DNA from: Erinaceus europaeus
Lineage: Eukaryota > Chordata > Mammalia > Eulipotyphla > Erinaceidae
NCBI RefSeq assembly: GCF_950295315.1
Contig: NC_080166.1
Location: 104,315,693 to 104,379,692 of the forward strand
DNA length: 64,000 bases
Direction of reading: 5' to 3'
The position numbers and the translations under genes were made by a program. The notes under the pieces were generated by a model. That model searched no databases and was not told the origin of the DNA. It saw nothing but the letters and a program-made list of their open reading frames with translations. Shown here one piece after another: positions 1 through 13,051 of this stretch; position 1 is the first letter of the stretch; the number at the start of each line of letters is the position of its first letter.

Positions 1-773
1 TAAGTAGAAACCAATCAATAAGACACTTCAAGTGATTGTTCTTATCTCTGTAGACATTCCTATAGGAGCTTTGATGAGTAGAGAGCTCCTAATCTCTTCT
101 GATTTTGTTCTGTGAAGTTCATTAAAAATGTTTAAATAAACAGCAGAAATACCTGAATGTGTCTTTATCTTTTCAAAGTTTGTTCCTTAAGATAGTACTT
201 AAGTAGCAAATTAATCTATAGATCAGCATGTATTTTAGAATTTTAATCATGGTGGTTGAGATTCCTGAGATACTTGAAATAGGAATAACCAACAAAATAT
301 TTGTTACTGAATGCAATGCCTTTAACACCATGTAAGAAGAATAACACACTAATAATCTGAAAGACTGGACTGAATGTACTTCATTTTTTTTTTCCTCTAT
401 CAATATATCATTTGTCAGTCCCTTAACTAGTCCAGAAAAAAATGTGTCATTATAATGGCATGGAATGTTTGTTGCCTTGGAAAATAATTAACCACGTAAA
501 AACTAATTAGGGTGTACACTAAGGTACAAATAGAAAGTAAACTTCTTTAAACTCTTAATAAGAAGAAATTCATTATGACTATGTAAACTAAATGACTTTA
601 AAATCAATTGGCATTATTGATGATATTTAAAGTAGGATATAAACTGTGCAAAAAAAAACCCCAAGGAGATAATGTTATTAGTAAGATATGAATAGAGCAG
701 CATACATAAAACAAGAAGGGTTTAAAAAGAAAAGTAAAAAATATGGGAAAGAATAGCATTAAATAAAAATGCT
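1..773. other. AT-rich intergenic sequence, no gene seen
   Basis: No frame longer than about 76 codons, no recognisable domain and no repeat I can name. Short A and T runs only. Confidence 0.6.
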
Positions 774-892
774 GGGGGGTGAGGGGTTGTAGACAGCATA
801 ATGGTTATGCAAAGAGACTCTCATGCCTGAGATTCCAGTGTTCCAGGTTCAATCTTCTGTACTACCGTAACCAGAGCTGATCAGTACTCTGA

Positions 893-941
<49 letters not shown>
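774..941 (+). mobile_element. tRNA-derived SINE (short type, 'C') with (AAAT)n tail
   Basis: The head reads GCATAATGGTTATGCAAAG, followed by CTCATGCCTGAG and a B-box-like GTTCCAGGTTCAATC, then a pyrimidine-poor body ending in GTACTCTGATAAAAATAAAT. Related copies lie at 20459-20995, 21870-21985, 27455-27585, 45708-45832 and 47304-47415. The tail is a pure AAAT microsatellite of about 12 units, as expected from an expanding SINE tail. Non-autonomous, pol III type by its tRNA-like head. Confidence 0.8.
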
Positions 942-1639
942 GAAAGGCAAAGAAAAAAATATGGGTCTTGACAAACCAAAGGAAAAAGAGAAAGATAAAT
1001 TTAATAAACAATGATAAAAATGGGGGAGGGGGAGAAAGCTAAAGCAGTAGTTTCTGTAAGGTTTGAATTCCCTCATTCATATGGTAAGTAATAACTGAGT
1101 GACTGCTATAAACAAATATGAGTTAATCTAACTGGATGACAGTGGGCAAAACAGATTTCTACTGGTGCAAAGCAAATATTAAGTAAATTATTAAGGATAT
1201 TGATTCATTGAACCTGTGATTGTTCTATAAATACAAAGTACACAGAGTATGTAATAGCATAAATGCCTCTATTTGGGAATTGTGTCGAATATTACCCCTC
1301 TTATCCTATGGTCCTGTCAGTGTTTCAATTTTATAAGTAAAAAATATTAAAAAATATTTTATTTCTATTCTATTTCTGTCTTTTGTTATAGCCATGGCTT
1401 CACCGCTGTGAAACAGTTTTTTTCAGGAAGGAAGAGAAATGAACAGCAAGATGGGCAGAAATATATAGTCACTAAGCTTTCCCCATTGCAATGGTACTCT
1501 TAAAGACCTGGACTTTAAGGTCAAAGTAAACACTCTTCCAGATACACTCTTTGGTCCCTATATATCTTATATATTGGTTATCAGTAAGCAATGCTCAAAT
1601 TTGCTGGTTTGTTTGTTTTTTCTTTTTAAATTTATTTAT
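942..1639. other. Intergenic, with a small L1 3'-end remnant
   Basis: Mostly unrecognised AT-rich sequence. Bases about 1276-1350 match the terminal part of the hedgehog L1 3' UTR in plus orientation (GGGAATTGTGT... CCCCTCTTATCCTATGGT, then an A-rich end), a severely 5'-truncated copy. No gene. Confidence 0.5.
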
Positions 1640-3239
1640 TTTATTTATTTTTTGTTTATTTAAGAAAGGAGACTTTAACAAAACAGTAGGATAGTAGGCT
1701 TAAAACTCCACACAATTCCCACCACCTGATCTCCATATCCCATCCCCTCCCCTGATAGCTTTCCCATTCTCTATTCCTATGGGAGTATGGTCTTTGTGGT
1801 TGCAGATGGTGGAAGGTCTGGCTTCTGTAATTGCTTCCCCACTGAACATGGGCATTCACTGGTCGATCCATACTCCCAATCTGCCTCTCTCTTTCCCTAG
1901 TAGGGTGGGTCTCTGGGGAAGCAGGGCTCCAGGACATATTGGTGGGGCACTCAGTCCAGGGAAGTCTGGTCGGCATCATGCTGGCATCTGGAACCTGGTG
2001 GCTGAAAAGAGAGTTAACATACAAAGCCAAACACATTGTTGAACAATCATGGACCTAAAGACTGGAATAGTGCAGATGAAGTGTTGGGGGGATACTCACT
2101 GCAAACTCTTGTGTACTTCTGCTTTCAGGTATATATTTTGCCGTGGTTTGTGTGAACATATACTCTATCTCAGGGACCTGGTCTATATCTAGGTTTGCGG
2201 ATTTTATTGGGGAGTGGAACACCTGGAATGGAATTAGAGAATACCATGAAAGGAAAGGTCTCACCTGAGTGATGAAGCTGAAGGGTTGTTGTTCCACACC
2301 TGAAGTCTCTGGACACAGTCTGAAGTGAAGCATGCTGGGGTGGCACTCCTTGCCTTGATTAGGTTGAGATCAGCGGATGCAATATTATTTGATATGAATT
2401 GAGAGAATCATGCAGGAAAGTGGGCCCCACCCTAAGGTTCCAGGACTGGGGGATATATTGGTTATATTGTGGAAATGTGAGGTTTCTGCTGTCTTAGGGT
2501 TCAAGAAGAAAATGGGTAGTTATTGTTATCATCACATTATTTGGTTATTGGGTTAACTTTGAAAAGTCCCTTTGTTAGAATTTACTGTATAATACCCAAC
2601 ATCTTGTATACAGCTGTGCCACCGGTTGCTTCTGTTCTCCCTGGTCTAGGCTTTTGAAAGAGTCAGCATATCAAAGACTCAGCCTATGTATTAAAAATAT
2701 TTAGTCTGTGCTTTAATGGATAGTTATTGTATAATACCCAGCATCTTGTACATAGCTGTGCCACCAGTTGCTTCTGTTCTACCAGATCTAGACTTTTGAG
2801 AGAGTCAACATATCAAAGATTCAGCCTATGTATTAAGAAGACTCAGTATATGTTTCAAAAAGTTCGAGACATACAATCAATTTTTCCCCTCTCATATTAA
2901 ATAGTGGTTTATATGACTACACTTTAATAGGAGTGTACATAAACACCATTTTCACCACCAAAAGACTGTGTACCATACCATCCACCCACCACTTCCCCCC
3001 ACCCCCACTGCCCCAGGAAGCCAAATGACCACCCTCCCCCTCACCACAGGGTTTCTACTTCTTCTTCTAGTGTTTGCCAGGGTTTTTACTTTAGTGCCCT
3101 ACTTTAGATTTAGTCAAATCCTGCTTTTAGTTTCCCTTTCTGTTCTTCTTTCTCAACTTCTATTGATGAATGGGATCATCCCATACTCATCTTTATCTTT
3201 CTGACTTAGCTCACTTAACATAATTCCTTTTAGCTCCAT
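1640..3239 (-). other. Long L1 3' UTR with shared terminal module
   Basis: Non-coding tail of the minus-strand L1. Its last ~700 bases (1640-2340) recur, 5'-truncated at different points, at 11478-12190, 29361-29520, 31600-32395, 38697-39225, 62995-63165 and in older form at 24640-25560. Variable 5' ends with a common A-rich 3' end are the signature of reverse-transcribed 3' ends, which supports reading the module as an L1 3' UTR and not an LTR. Confidence 0.65.
2582..2860. repeat. Two-unit tandem duplication, period ~142 bp, in L1 3' UTR
   Basis: TGTATAATACCCA(A/G)CATCTTGTA and the following GCTGTGCCACC(G/A)GTTGCTTCTGTTCT occur twice, first from 2586 and again from 2728. The units differ by scattered substitutions, so the duplication is old. 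Confidence 0.75.
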
Positions 3240-3425
3240 CTAAGATGGGACAGAAAAGGTGGGTTCATTGTTCTTAATAGCTGCGTAGTATTCCATTGTG
3301 TATATATACCACAGCTTTCTCAGCCACTCATCTGTTGTTGGGCACCTGGGTTCCTTAGAGGTTTTAGCTATTATGAATTGCACTACTATGAACATAGGTA
3401 TACACATATCTTTTTGATTGGGCAT
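3240..3425 (-). pseudogene. L1 ORF2 extreme C-terminus remnant
   Basis: A 61-codon minus-strand frame encodes the standard L1 ORF2 tail, with [20 protein letters not shown] followed by AAIKNNEPTFSVP. The family product is the L1 endonuclease/reverse transcriptase. The frame is cut at 3425 by the LTR insertion and resumes upstream at 5649. Confidence 0.9.
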
Positions 3426-3530
3426 TGTCGGGCTGCACTGTGGAGGAGAGAGAGGATATCAGAGCAGAGAGGGAACACAAGTCTTTATTCACATGGGCAC
3501 CTCAGAGTTGGGTGAGAGCGCAGCCACATG

Positions 3531-3855
3531 TGTTGTTGTTGTGGCCAGGTGTCGGGCTGCACCACGGAGAAGAGAGAGAGCAGGTCTGGAACAAGTGGGG
3601 TACACAAATCTTTATTATAGGATGGGGGGGTGGCTCAGGCCATGTGGAGTCAGCCGACAATGCCGTCCCCACTACCTCACCATGCTGAGAGAGAGAGCGA
3701 CAGAGGGAGCTGAGAGCCCGGGAGGGGGAGTGAGGGGGCTTTTATTGGGCAATAACCAGGGGTGACTTGTGGGGGCAGGATTGACTGAACGGGGCACTGC
3801 AGGGCATGGTAAAACCTGGGGGTGGAGACTGCATCAGAATAATTCCTCAGAATCA
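3531..3855 (-). repeat. LTR copy 1 of the inverted pair (minus orientation)
   Basis: Minus strand: start TGATTCTGAGG at 3855, CAATAAAAGCCCCC promoter-like box, AATAAAGATTTGTG poly(A) signal, end at 3531. It matches 4924-5286 in reverse orientation nearly base for base, except for a ~38-bp indel in the CT-rich part. Confidence 0.75.
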
Positions 3856-4923
3856 TCTCCTTTCCCTTTATATCTAAATGGACACAGTAAAGAAAAATGG
3901 AATGGAGCAGGCTTTAATGTTTTTAAGGAATGCCGTGCTCATGTGGTAAGATGTAGGACTTTCTATGGAGGAGGGAAGGCTTAAATGGCTGCCAACCTTG
4001 TGAGATTTATGTGTCCCCCTGTGCTCAACCCCTCTTTAGAGAGAGAGACTTACCTGGAGGGACTCATCTCATAGGTTTAAGCGCAGCCTGCTCAACCATC
4101 TCTTCACAGTATCTCTACATCTTTTTCTGTCTTTCTATCTAGTCATAGCATAAGATGGTTCAAAGCCTGTCAAAGTCTGTAAAAGACTATTGTGGAGCAG
4201 AAACCTTTTGGGCATAAACCTAAATGATATAGGGACAAGTAGGGGAGTAGTAAAAGCCAGTGTGGTGTGAAGGGAAGGGTTGGTGTGTAAAGGAACATTC
4301 CCTGCTTTGGGGGGGGGGGAAGGGGCAAGGGTACATAATGAGGGGGAGGCGGGAGGGCATGACCCACCAAACAGAGGGGCTATTTGGCATTGTATAGTCC
4401 TCAAGGCAACAGTCAGTAAAGTCTATGAACTACTCAGGATCAGTCTATGAAAAACCAGCAGCGTGAAGGGAAATAAGCTGCTTTAAAATTGTGTAAAATG
4501 TCTATAGGGTATGCCAGCAAGTCCGATACAAGTCTCAGTCCAAAGTAGACGGCTAGGGGAAGAATTGGCAGGGGATGAGACGCTGCATGAGGGAGGTCAG
4601 CCGCTGGAATTCTGCTTTTCTGTAGATAGCCAGCTGGAACCGCCAACACGTGACAGGCAAATCAGAAGCAGGAACGGCAAGTAGGCATTAAGAAAGTTCT
4701 GTCCTTGAAGTCTGTGTATCAGGTTCTTCAGATCACGTTGAGTGACATCTAGGGCTTCGTGGGGTGTGTCACTGTAGTCCTGCCGTCTAGTGGGTGACAT
4801 CAGGGTGTGCAGGGGTTCAGATGGTTTTTCTGGGATTCCTGTGAAAGAAACACAAACAATCTGCTTCTCGTGGTTAATTTGAACTTGTAACAAGTTAGAG
4901 GTTTATTATAGTTGATACCTCGA
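3856..4923 (-). pseudogene. Internal ERV remnant with candidate polypurine tract
   Basis: Between the opposed LTRs lies about 1.07 kb found once in the window. On the minus strand AAAGGGAAAGGAGA (3856-3869) abuts the LTR start, as a retroviral polypurine tract does, so this segment is probably the 3' end of a provirus in minus orientation. A splice-acceptor-like TTTCTTTCACAG precedes a short minus frame (4597-4893, 98 codons) with one hydrophobic stretch. I cannot match that frame to gag, pol or env, and other frames are short. No complete viral gene is present. Confidence 0.45.
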
Positions 4924-5286
4924 TGAGGCTGAGGAATTATTCTGATGCAGTCTCCGCCCCCAGGTTTTACCAATCCCTGCAGTGCCCCCTTCAACCAATC
5001 CTGCCCCCACATGTCACCCTTGGTTATTGCCCAATAAAAGCCCCCTCACTCCCCCCCCCTCTGGGCTCTCAGCTCCCTCTCTCGCGCTCTCTCGCTGGGC
5101 TCCTTCAGGTCACGCTCTCTCTCTCTCAGCGTGGTGAGGTAGTGGGGACGGCCATTGTCAGCTGACTCCACATGGCCTGAGCCACCCCCCCATCCTATAA
5201 TAAAGATTTGTGTACCCCACTTGTTCCAGACCTGCTCTCTCTCTCTTCTCCGTGGTGCAGCCCAACACCTGGCCACAACAACAACA
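4924..5286 (+). repeat. LTR copy 2 of the inverted pair (plus orientation)
   Basis: Start TGAGGCTGAGG, CCAATAAAAGCCCCC at about 5030, AATAAAGATTTGTG near 5200, end CACAACAACAACA. Unlike copy 1 it is not preceded by a polypurine tract, so it joins unrelated internal sequence on its U3 side. Confidence 0.75.
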
Positions 5287-5648
5287 ACATGGAGCTAGCA
5301 AAATGGCAGCCTCCCGCTATGAGCAACAACCTTTCCCTGTGTCAGGTCACCAAGGTAAAAAGCAGGCAAGAGGGAGAGAGATGTAAGCAGGAGCGATTTA
5401 TAGGGCAAAAGCTGGAAGTTCCAAGTCAGGACTGGATTGCCTGGGGAAAGGGGGTGGAGAGGCAAAGGGCAAGCTTGGAAGGTAGTCACTAGGATGTTTC
5501 CACCTTCTCAGCATCCTAGCAACTGTTGCAATGGTTTTACTAAGCTAGCAATACCCTGAGGGGATAACATGGTGGATATCTGTAAACAAAATGGTTTGTG
5601 GGCCCTGCCAATGTTCAACCACATCTGCACAATTTCTCAACAGGGCAT

Positions 5649-7475
<1,827 letters not shown>

Positions 7476-8188
7476 TAGCTAGGAGGACGGAGAAGGGGGA
7501 GAGTAGGTAGAGGAGGTAGGAAGAGTGTAACAAGTTCCTCTCACAATGGATAAGACATTTAGTCACCGAGCGATGGAAAATACACTAAGAGTTAATTTTG
7601 GTCAACCTAAGGGAGGGGGGCCCAAAGGGACACATGTATATAGAATAGTAATAATAAAACAGAACATAGTAAAAAGCCCTAACAGTAGGTCTGCAGCTTG
7701 AATGGTTCCCGATTAGGTCAGGCACTGTGAGCTGAGACAACTGATTGTAAAATAGAAAACTTTCAGGCAGTCTTTCCAAGGTGGGGTGAGGCTTTGCTAA
7801 GTCAGATACTTGTCACTCTAATTGGGCCTAAGTCACTTATGCAGAAAAAAAAAAAAGCTAGGGGATTCAGAAAGGATCAGTATTGGAATGACACCCCTCG
7901 TGAGCCAGGAATCTTGGTAAAGAAAAAAGGTCAGCAGGGAGCCTCCTAGCAGCAGCTCCCCACTCGTTGGATGTGGTTATGTGTGTGTGGGGGGAGGAAT
8001 AATAAAAAAATTTCTTTCTTTTTCCTCTATTTTCTGACCCAAATTGAGCTATAGTCACCTCCTTGGTGTCACACTTAGAACACCTTGTTCCCCATCCTGC
8101 TGAAGGCCAGGATCCTACCCTTTCCAGCAATTATTGTCAGAGCCCAAGGCAGCAGCTGCTTCCAAGTTGTCATCTTGGCTCCGCCCCC
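7476..8188 (-). promoter_or_regulatory. L1 5' UTR-like segment
   Basis: The minus strand opens GGCGGAGCCAAGATG, typical of the first bases of mammalian L1 promoters, and runs about 0.7 kb with no coding frame. It is in the same orientation as the adjoining ORF2 piece. Assignment as an internal L1 promoter is by position and start sequence only. Confidence 0.55.
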
Positions 8189-10469
8189 CAGTTTAATTAT
8201 TTTTATTGGTAGGTAATAACACTTTTGCCAGCTTACTTATTCATACAATTGACTTAATGTATGCTAAAATATTCTGGAGACTGAAGATTTATTTTAAAAA
8301 TACAGTAATAAAATCATTGAAGTAAGCTTTTAAAGCACATTTTCCAATACTTCTTAAATGCCTTTTTGTTGTTGTTAATATTGTGAGCCTTTCCACAAAA
8401 GGCTTTATACTATAATCTCAAGGGGTGAAGTGAAATATTTATGTAACTTTGAAGGGCAAAATACCATCTAAGGTTTAATGTCTTGAACTTCAAAAAGCCA
8501 GCTGCATTTAATTAGGATTAATTCTACTGTCTCAGATGTTGCTCTATTTTACTAATCCACTAAAATGCATAATTAAACTATTAATTATTTTCAACTAGAA
8601 GCTGAGGATGTGTACCTCTTTGTATATACTTGTCAATTGTATGTATGTTTTGTTTACAACCAATTGATAAATGTCTTAAAATAAGAAATAATTTAACCTT
8701 ATGAGGCTCCATTTTTTCACTAAATATTTACCAATCATAATCCTATGTATAGCAAAAACTTAAAATTTGAACAAAATACATAACAAAAATGATTTTATAA
8801 TCATTGAATTCTTCTTAGTGTTTTTTTAAAAAATCAAGTAAGTTAATTCTATGCTGACTAGAAAATAAATACTTTGTAATTTTGTTGTAAATTAAAGGAA
8901 AATTTTGTAGATATTTAGTTTTAAAAATAAAGAAAATATTTGTTATATATTAATAATGTAATGGCCTTTAATTGTATAGCTTTGAGATAGTCTTATTATC
9001 AGACTAGACAAGTACAATCAGAAGTGAGTATTTTCCCATTGTTTTACAGATTGTTATTAAGGTGTATGACACAAATACTAGTCTCTATGCATGTATCAAT
9101 GAAAAGACATTAAATATATTATGTTCATTTTAATCTATTAAAGATCACTGATATTGAAATCACAAATTTACCAATAAGCTTAATGATACCTTTATATAGG
9201 GTCACCAATGATAAAGAAATAAACCTATAAAAATGAATATTTATGGTATAAAAAAGGATTTATACCAGGAATTAATCTTTTTACATTACTTTATAAATTA
9301 AATTTACTTTTTGATTGTCTTATTGATACTGAAAGATACAGTAGGTGAAGTTGTAAGAACTATTTTTAATATGCTTAAAGAAAATCCAATGTAAAAGTAA
9401 ATAATAACTGTCAATCTTAGTCACATAAAATATAGAGCTTCTGGGAAGCAGTCACATATTTGTTGAAGTAGTTTTTAAGAGACAAAACAGAAAGAAGAAA
9501 CAGGAGTTCCAGTGGTGTAATCAGTTAGGGTACAGTACTTACTACAGAAAGAAAAAACAAAAATTTTCATTAAATAAAATAGAGCTTATGCTCCAGTTGG
9601 AACTCTGTCAAGAGACATCAGAGATATCTGACTCATCAATCTTAAGAGCCTTCCAGGTACATATTTTGCCAATTGTGATGTCATTTATAATGTCCAGGTT
9701 CAAGACAACACTGATGGTGGAGCAGTGCTATGATGTCTTTCTTCCTTTCTCTATTTGCAGTTTTAAAACTGAAAAATTTGTTTTAGGGGCAACGAAATCA
9801 TGGTGTGTGCAAGATCCTAGAACTGAAAAAGAAAAAAAGATTGCATGTTTGCATTTTGCATATTTTCTCCATGACATGAAGCTAGTGAGTGCCTGTTAAA
9901 CTACTTCAGAATATTTTCAACATGTGCTCAGGAAAAAAAATAATAATAATAGCCTCAGGTTTTTACAAACATAGATGTGATGAAATTAGTACTTCATCAG
10001 CAATGTTTTGACAGGAACAGCATGTGGGATATTGCTCACAAAGCATCCAAAATGATGTTTTAAGCTACAATCTGCTGTGTCTTTGTTAAAGTTGCCACTG
10101 AAGGATATTTATTTATTGAAGAGATGCTATGATAATAATAGAGAAAAGTAGTTCACTAGCCAGTGTGTCTATTATAATTATGATCTTAAAAATAAATTAA
10201 AGCTGGAAATTTATAGACCAAAATTAAGAAAATAATTTTTTTTCTGTATGAGATTGAAAATATGTTTCTGTTTAATCTGTTTACCTGAATTTTCTAATTT
10301 ATACCAAATATTATTGCTAATTATTATCGAAACATCAAAATATTCAAGAGGGAACTTACATATAAGTCAAAAAAACTTTTACTGCAAATAGATTGCATCA
10401 TCTACTGTATAATCATGAATGTAACTATTCACTAGGGTGGCTTTGAAAATACTTTAAAAAGAAGCAGCA
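8189..10469. other. 2.3 kb of unique AT-rich intergenic DNA
   Basis: No named repeat over most of this stretch. A plus frame at 9588-9899 (103 codons) has no recognisable motif and no codon signature I can defend, so it is not called a gene. A faint SINE-like head (GTGGTGTAATCAGTTAGGG) lies near 9510. The stretch may be old, diverged sequence. Confidence 0.55.
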
Positions 10470-10740
10470 AACTGAGAGATAGCATAATGGTGATGCAAAA
10501 AGACAACTTTCATGCCTGACATCATTTTCAGTCTCAGAAACACCGTAAGTCAGAAAAGCAGTGTTCTGTTGAAGAACTGGAACGAAGGAAGAAGTCAGGC
10601 AAGAAAGGAAAAAAGAAAGGGTGGAGAAAAGAAGGAAGAAGTCAGCAAAATATTTCATTCCATAGTGTCCTGCTTTACCACATGAATAACCTAGGTTCAA
10701 GACCAACTCTCACCACTTCGAAGGAAGCTTTGGTACCTTC
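10470..10740 (+). mobile_element. Two degraded SINE fragments
   Basis: Bases 10475-10560 resemble the 'C' SINE head (GATAGCATAATGGTGATGCAA ... CATGCCTGA). Bases 10655-10735 resemble the 'D' SINE seen at 26660, 28515 and 57600 (GTGTCCTGCTTTACCACATG ... GAAGGAAGCTTTGGTACC). A purine-rich AAGGAAGAAG stretch lies between them. Confidence 0.5.
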
Positions 10741-11477
10741 CATTTTGTACCATGTAGTACACCTTAGTATTAACAAACTTTGTGTGTAAACATGGTGAAT
10801 TACAAATTATCACTCATATTAACACAAAGTATTATTGCTATTGAAATTGTGGAACTTGTTCAAGAATTATAGAATTGAATCTTAATTCTACCTTTACCAT
10901 TATTGTAATTCTAGATAATAGCTAATGAATATTGAAAATAATGACAGGCTTGTTTTGAGAATTACAAAAGTGAACTTTTAATTCCTTAGCACAGTAACTA
11001 ACAGTGGGTCTACACTTCACACTAATTTTATGTATTACCTTTGGTTATTGCTGTTGCTATTGCTTTTATTATCCATCTCTAGTGGAATGAACTAAAACTA
11101 AATTATCTTCCCTTTGCACCAGAATTCTAGGATTTCTTGTAGGAATTCTTATTAACTGCAATAATCAAATCACCTAAATAAATAAATTTCAGTGTGTGAG
11201 TAACAGGAATCATGAAATAAAAGAACATTAAAAGTATTATAGGACACAGTCTTTTGGTGGTGGGAATGGTGTTTATGTACACGCGTATTAACTTGTAGTC
11301 ATATAAATCACTATTTAATTGATATGAGGGGAAAAATTATTGAATGTCTCAAAAAAAGTATTCTTTTTCAGTACAGTAGTAATCTGAATTCAACAGACAT
11401 CAAAAGTGTGAATGCTTACTTTTTGATAAACTTATTTGCAACTTAGTCATCTAGGGTTTTGATGAGGACCTGGAACA
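10741..11477. other. Intergenic, with an L1 3' UTR remnant
   Basis: No gene. Bases about 11250-11355 are the reverse complement of 2865-2985 of the old L1 3' UTR (GTCTTTTGGTGGTGGGAATG ... ATATGAGGGGAAAAATT), a plus-strand remnant. Confidence 0.5.
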
Positions 11478-12190
11478 AGTTTTTTTTAAAAAATTTTTTT
11501 ATTTAAGAAAGGATTAATGAACAAAAACATAAGGTAGGAGGGGTACAACTCCACACAATTCCCACCACCCAATCTCCATAACCCACCCCCTCCCATGATA
11601 GCTTTCCCATTCTCTAGCCCTCTGGGAGCATGGACCCAGGGTCGTTGAGGGTTGCAGAAGGTAGAAGGTCTGGCTTCTGTAACTGCTTCCCCGCTGAACA
11701 TGGGCATTGACTGGTTGGTCCATACTCCCAGTCTGCCTCTCTCTTTCCCTAGTAAGGTGTGTCTCTGGGAAAGCTGAGCTCCAGGACACATTGGTGGGGT
11801 CTTCAATCCAGGGAAGCCTGGCCAGCATCCTGGTGGCATCTGGAACCTGGTGATTGAAAAGAGAGTTAACATACGAAGCCAAACAAATTGTTGAGCAATC
11901 ATGGACCCAAAGCTTGGAATAGTGGAGAGGAAGTGTTAGGGAGGTACTCACTGCAAACTCTGCTTTCAGGTATATATTTTGCAGTAGTTTATGGATACGT
12001 GTGCACATAAGCTCTCTCTCACAGAAACTGGTGTATATCTAGGTTATGGGACTTTGTTAGAAAGTGAACTACCTGAGATGAAATTAGAGTGTACTATAAA
12101 AGGAAAGGTCTCACCCGAGTAATGAAGCTGAAGGGTTGTCATTCCACACGTGAAGTCTCTGGACACAGTCTGAGGTGAAGTCTGAGGTGT
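11478..12190 (-). mobile_element. 5'-truncated L1 3' end
   Basis: Minus-strand copy of the L1 3'-terminal module, from an A-rich tail at 11478 back to about 12190. Flanks GGAACAAGTTTTTTT and AGAACAAGTATTTTT look like a slightly diverged target-site duplication, which makes this a separate insertion. Open frames of 107-164 codons here overlap in several frames and show no coding signature. Confidence 0.75.
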
Positions 12191-12429
12191 AGAACAAGTA
12201 TTTTTATTAAAATGGAAGACCTCAGAGCTGGGTGATGGCTCAGCTACTAGAAAGCACATGTTAGTCATACATAAGAATTGTGGGTTAAGCCACTTAACTC
12301 CACTTATGTGGGGGGGGTGCTGGGGGGGCTTCTTGAGGGGTAGAGTAGAGCTGCAGATGTCTTTCATTCTCTCTATTTCTCTCTATTTCCCTCCCTTATT
12401 TCTTTCATCTTTGCCACCAGGGTTATCAC
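12191..12429. other. Intergenic, possible SINE remnant
   Basis: CTGGGTGATGGCTCAGC..., GAGCTGCAGATGTCTTTC and a CT-rich stretch resemble a degraded tRNA-derived SINE, but the body is too diverged to type. Confidence 0.35.
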
Positions 12430-12665
12430 TGAGGCTGTGTACAGACACTACAAACCCACGACTGCTAATGGCTATTTTTTTTCTTTTGTTTTTTTTTTAA
12501 ATTTAATAAGACAGAGAGAAATTGAGAGGGGAGGGGAAGATAGAAATGGGGAGAGAAAGATAGACACCTACACATCTGCTTTGCTATTGACGAAGCATCC
12601 CCCTGAAGGTAGGGAGTAGGGGCTTGAACCTGGATCCTTGCATATCTGTCTATCACTTTCTATCA
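12430..12665 (-). mobile_element. Degraded tRNA-derived SINE ('B'-like)
   Basis: Minus strand: B-box-like CAAGCCCCTACTCCC, GGTGTCTATCTTTC, a CT-rich body and AATTTCTCTCTGTCT before a poly(A) (poly-T near 12490 on the plus strand). Diverged from the B copies at 22623 and 26949. Confidence 0.6.
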
Positions 12666-13051
12666 ACCCCAGGCCCCCCCCCCAAAAAAAAAAAACCAGC
12701 AAATTTCCACAAGGAATGTTGGAGTCATACAACTGCCATACCCACCAATAAACCTTGTGGAAAAATTAAAAAGAAATAATAATGAACAATAAGGTAAAGT
12801 TGTAGGTCTTAGCAAATGATAGCTTGATTAGAAATATTTTATATAATTAAATACTTTCATTTCTGGCAATCATCATATAGTATGCAATTAAAAATTCAGA
12901 AAGTCTAAAATCCTTCAAATATGTCTTTCCTAGAATTCAGATACATTAAGAATAAACAGCAAAACAAACAAACAAAAACTCATCCAAAAGGCTAACTGAC
13001 CTGAAAAAATGCTCCAAGTCATTGATTGCCAGGAAATGCAAAGCGTGATAT

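Larger units (their letters stand above)
3531..5286. mobile_element. Nested proviral fragment with two LTRs in opposite orientation
   Basis: The segment begins TGTTGTTGTTGTGGCCAGG and ends with the reverse complement of that sequence. ACATG flanks it at 3526-3530 and 5287-5291, consistent with an integrase-type duplication inside the older LTR. Its ends are a minus-strand LTR (3531-3855) and a plus-strand LTR (4924-5286), so both U5 ends face the host DNA. A normal provirus has direct LTRs. The boundaries are read from the inverted repeat and the duplication; class (probably ERV class II by the 5-6 bp duplications) is inferred. Confidence 0.65.
3426..5642 (-). mobile_element. Solo LTR of an endogenous retrovirus, itself interrupted
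   Basis: On the minus strand the LTR starts TGTTGAGAAATTGTG at 5642 and ends CAGCCCGACA at 3426 (TG...CA). The 6-bp GGGCAT flanks it at 3420-3425 and 5643-5648, and the L1 reads through once it is removed. A TATAAATCG box and AATAAAGACTTGTG give promoter and poly(A) signals in order. Without the nested insert the LTR is about 0.46 kb. It is probably a solo LTR left by LTR-LTR recombination; no internal gene of its own remains. Confidence 0.75.

Noticed and set aside
4597..4893. 98-codon minus frame as an ERV env start
   Set aside because: Position and a splice-acceptor-like site fit, but there is no family motif I can recognise; left as internal ERV sequence.
9588..9899. 103-codon plus-strand frame
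   Set aside because: No motif, no conserved neighbour, ends without support; a chance frame in unique DNA is as likely.
11514..12008. 164-codon and 138-codon minus frames
   Set aside because: Overlapping frames within a non-coding L1 3' UTR; the same translation recurs at 1656-2036 and 38778-39087 because the repeat recurs.
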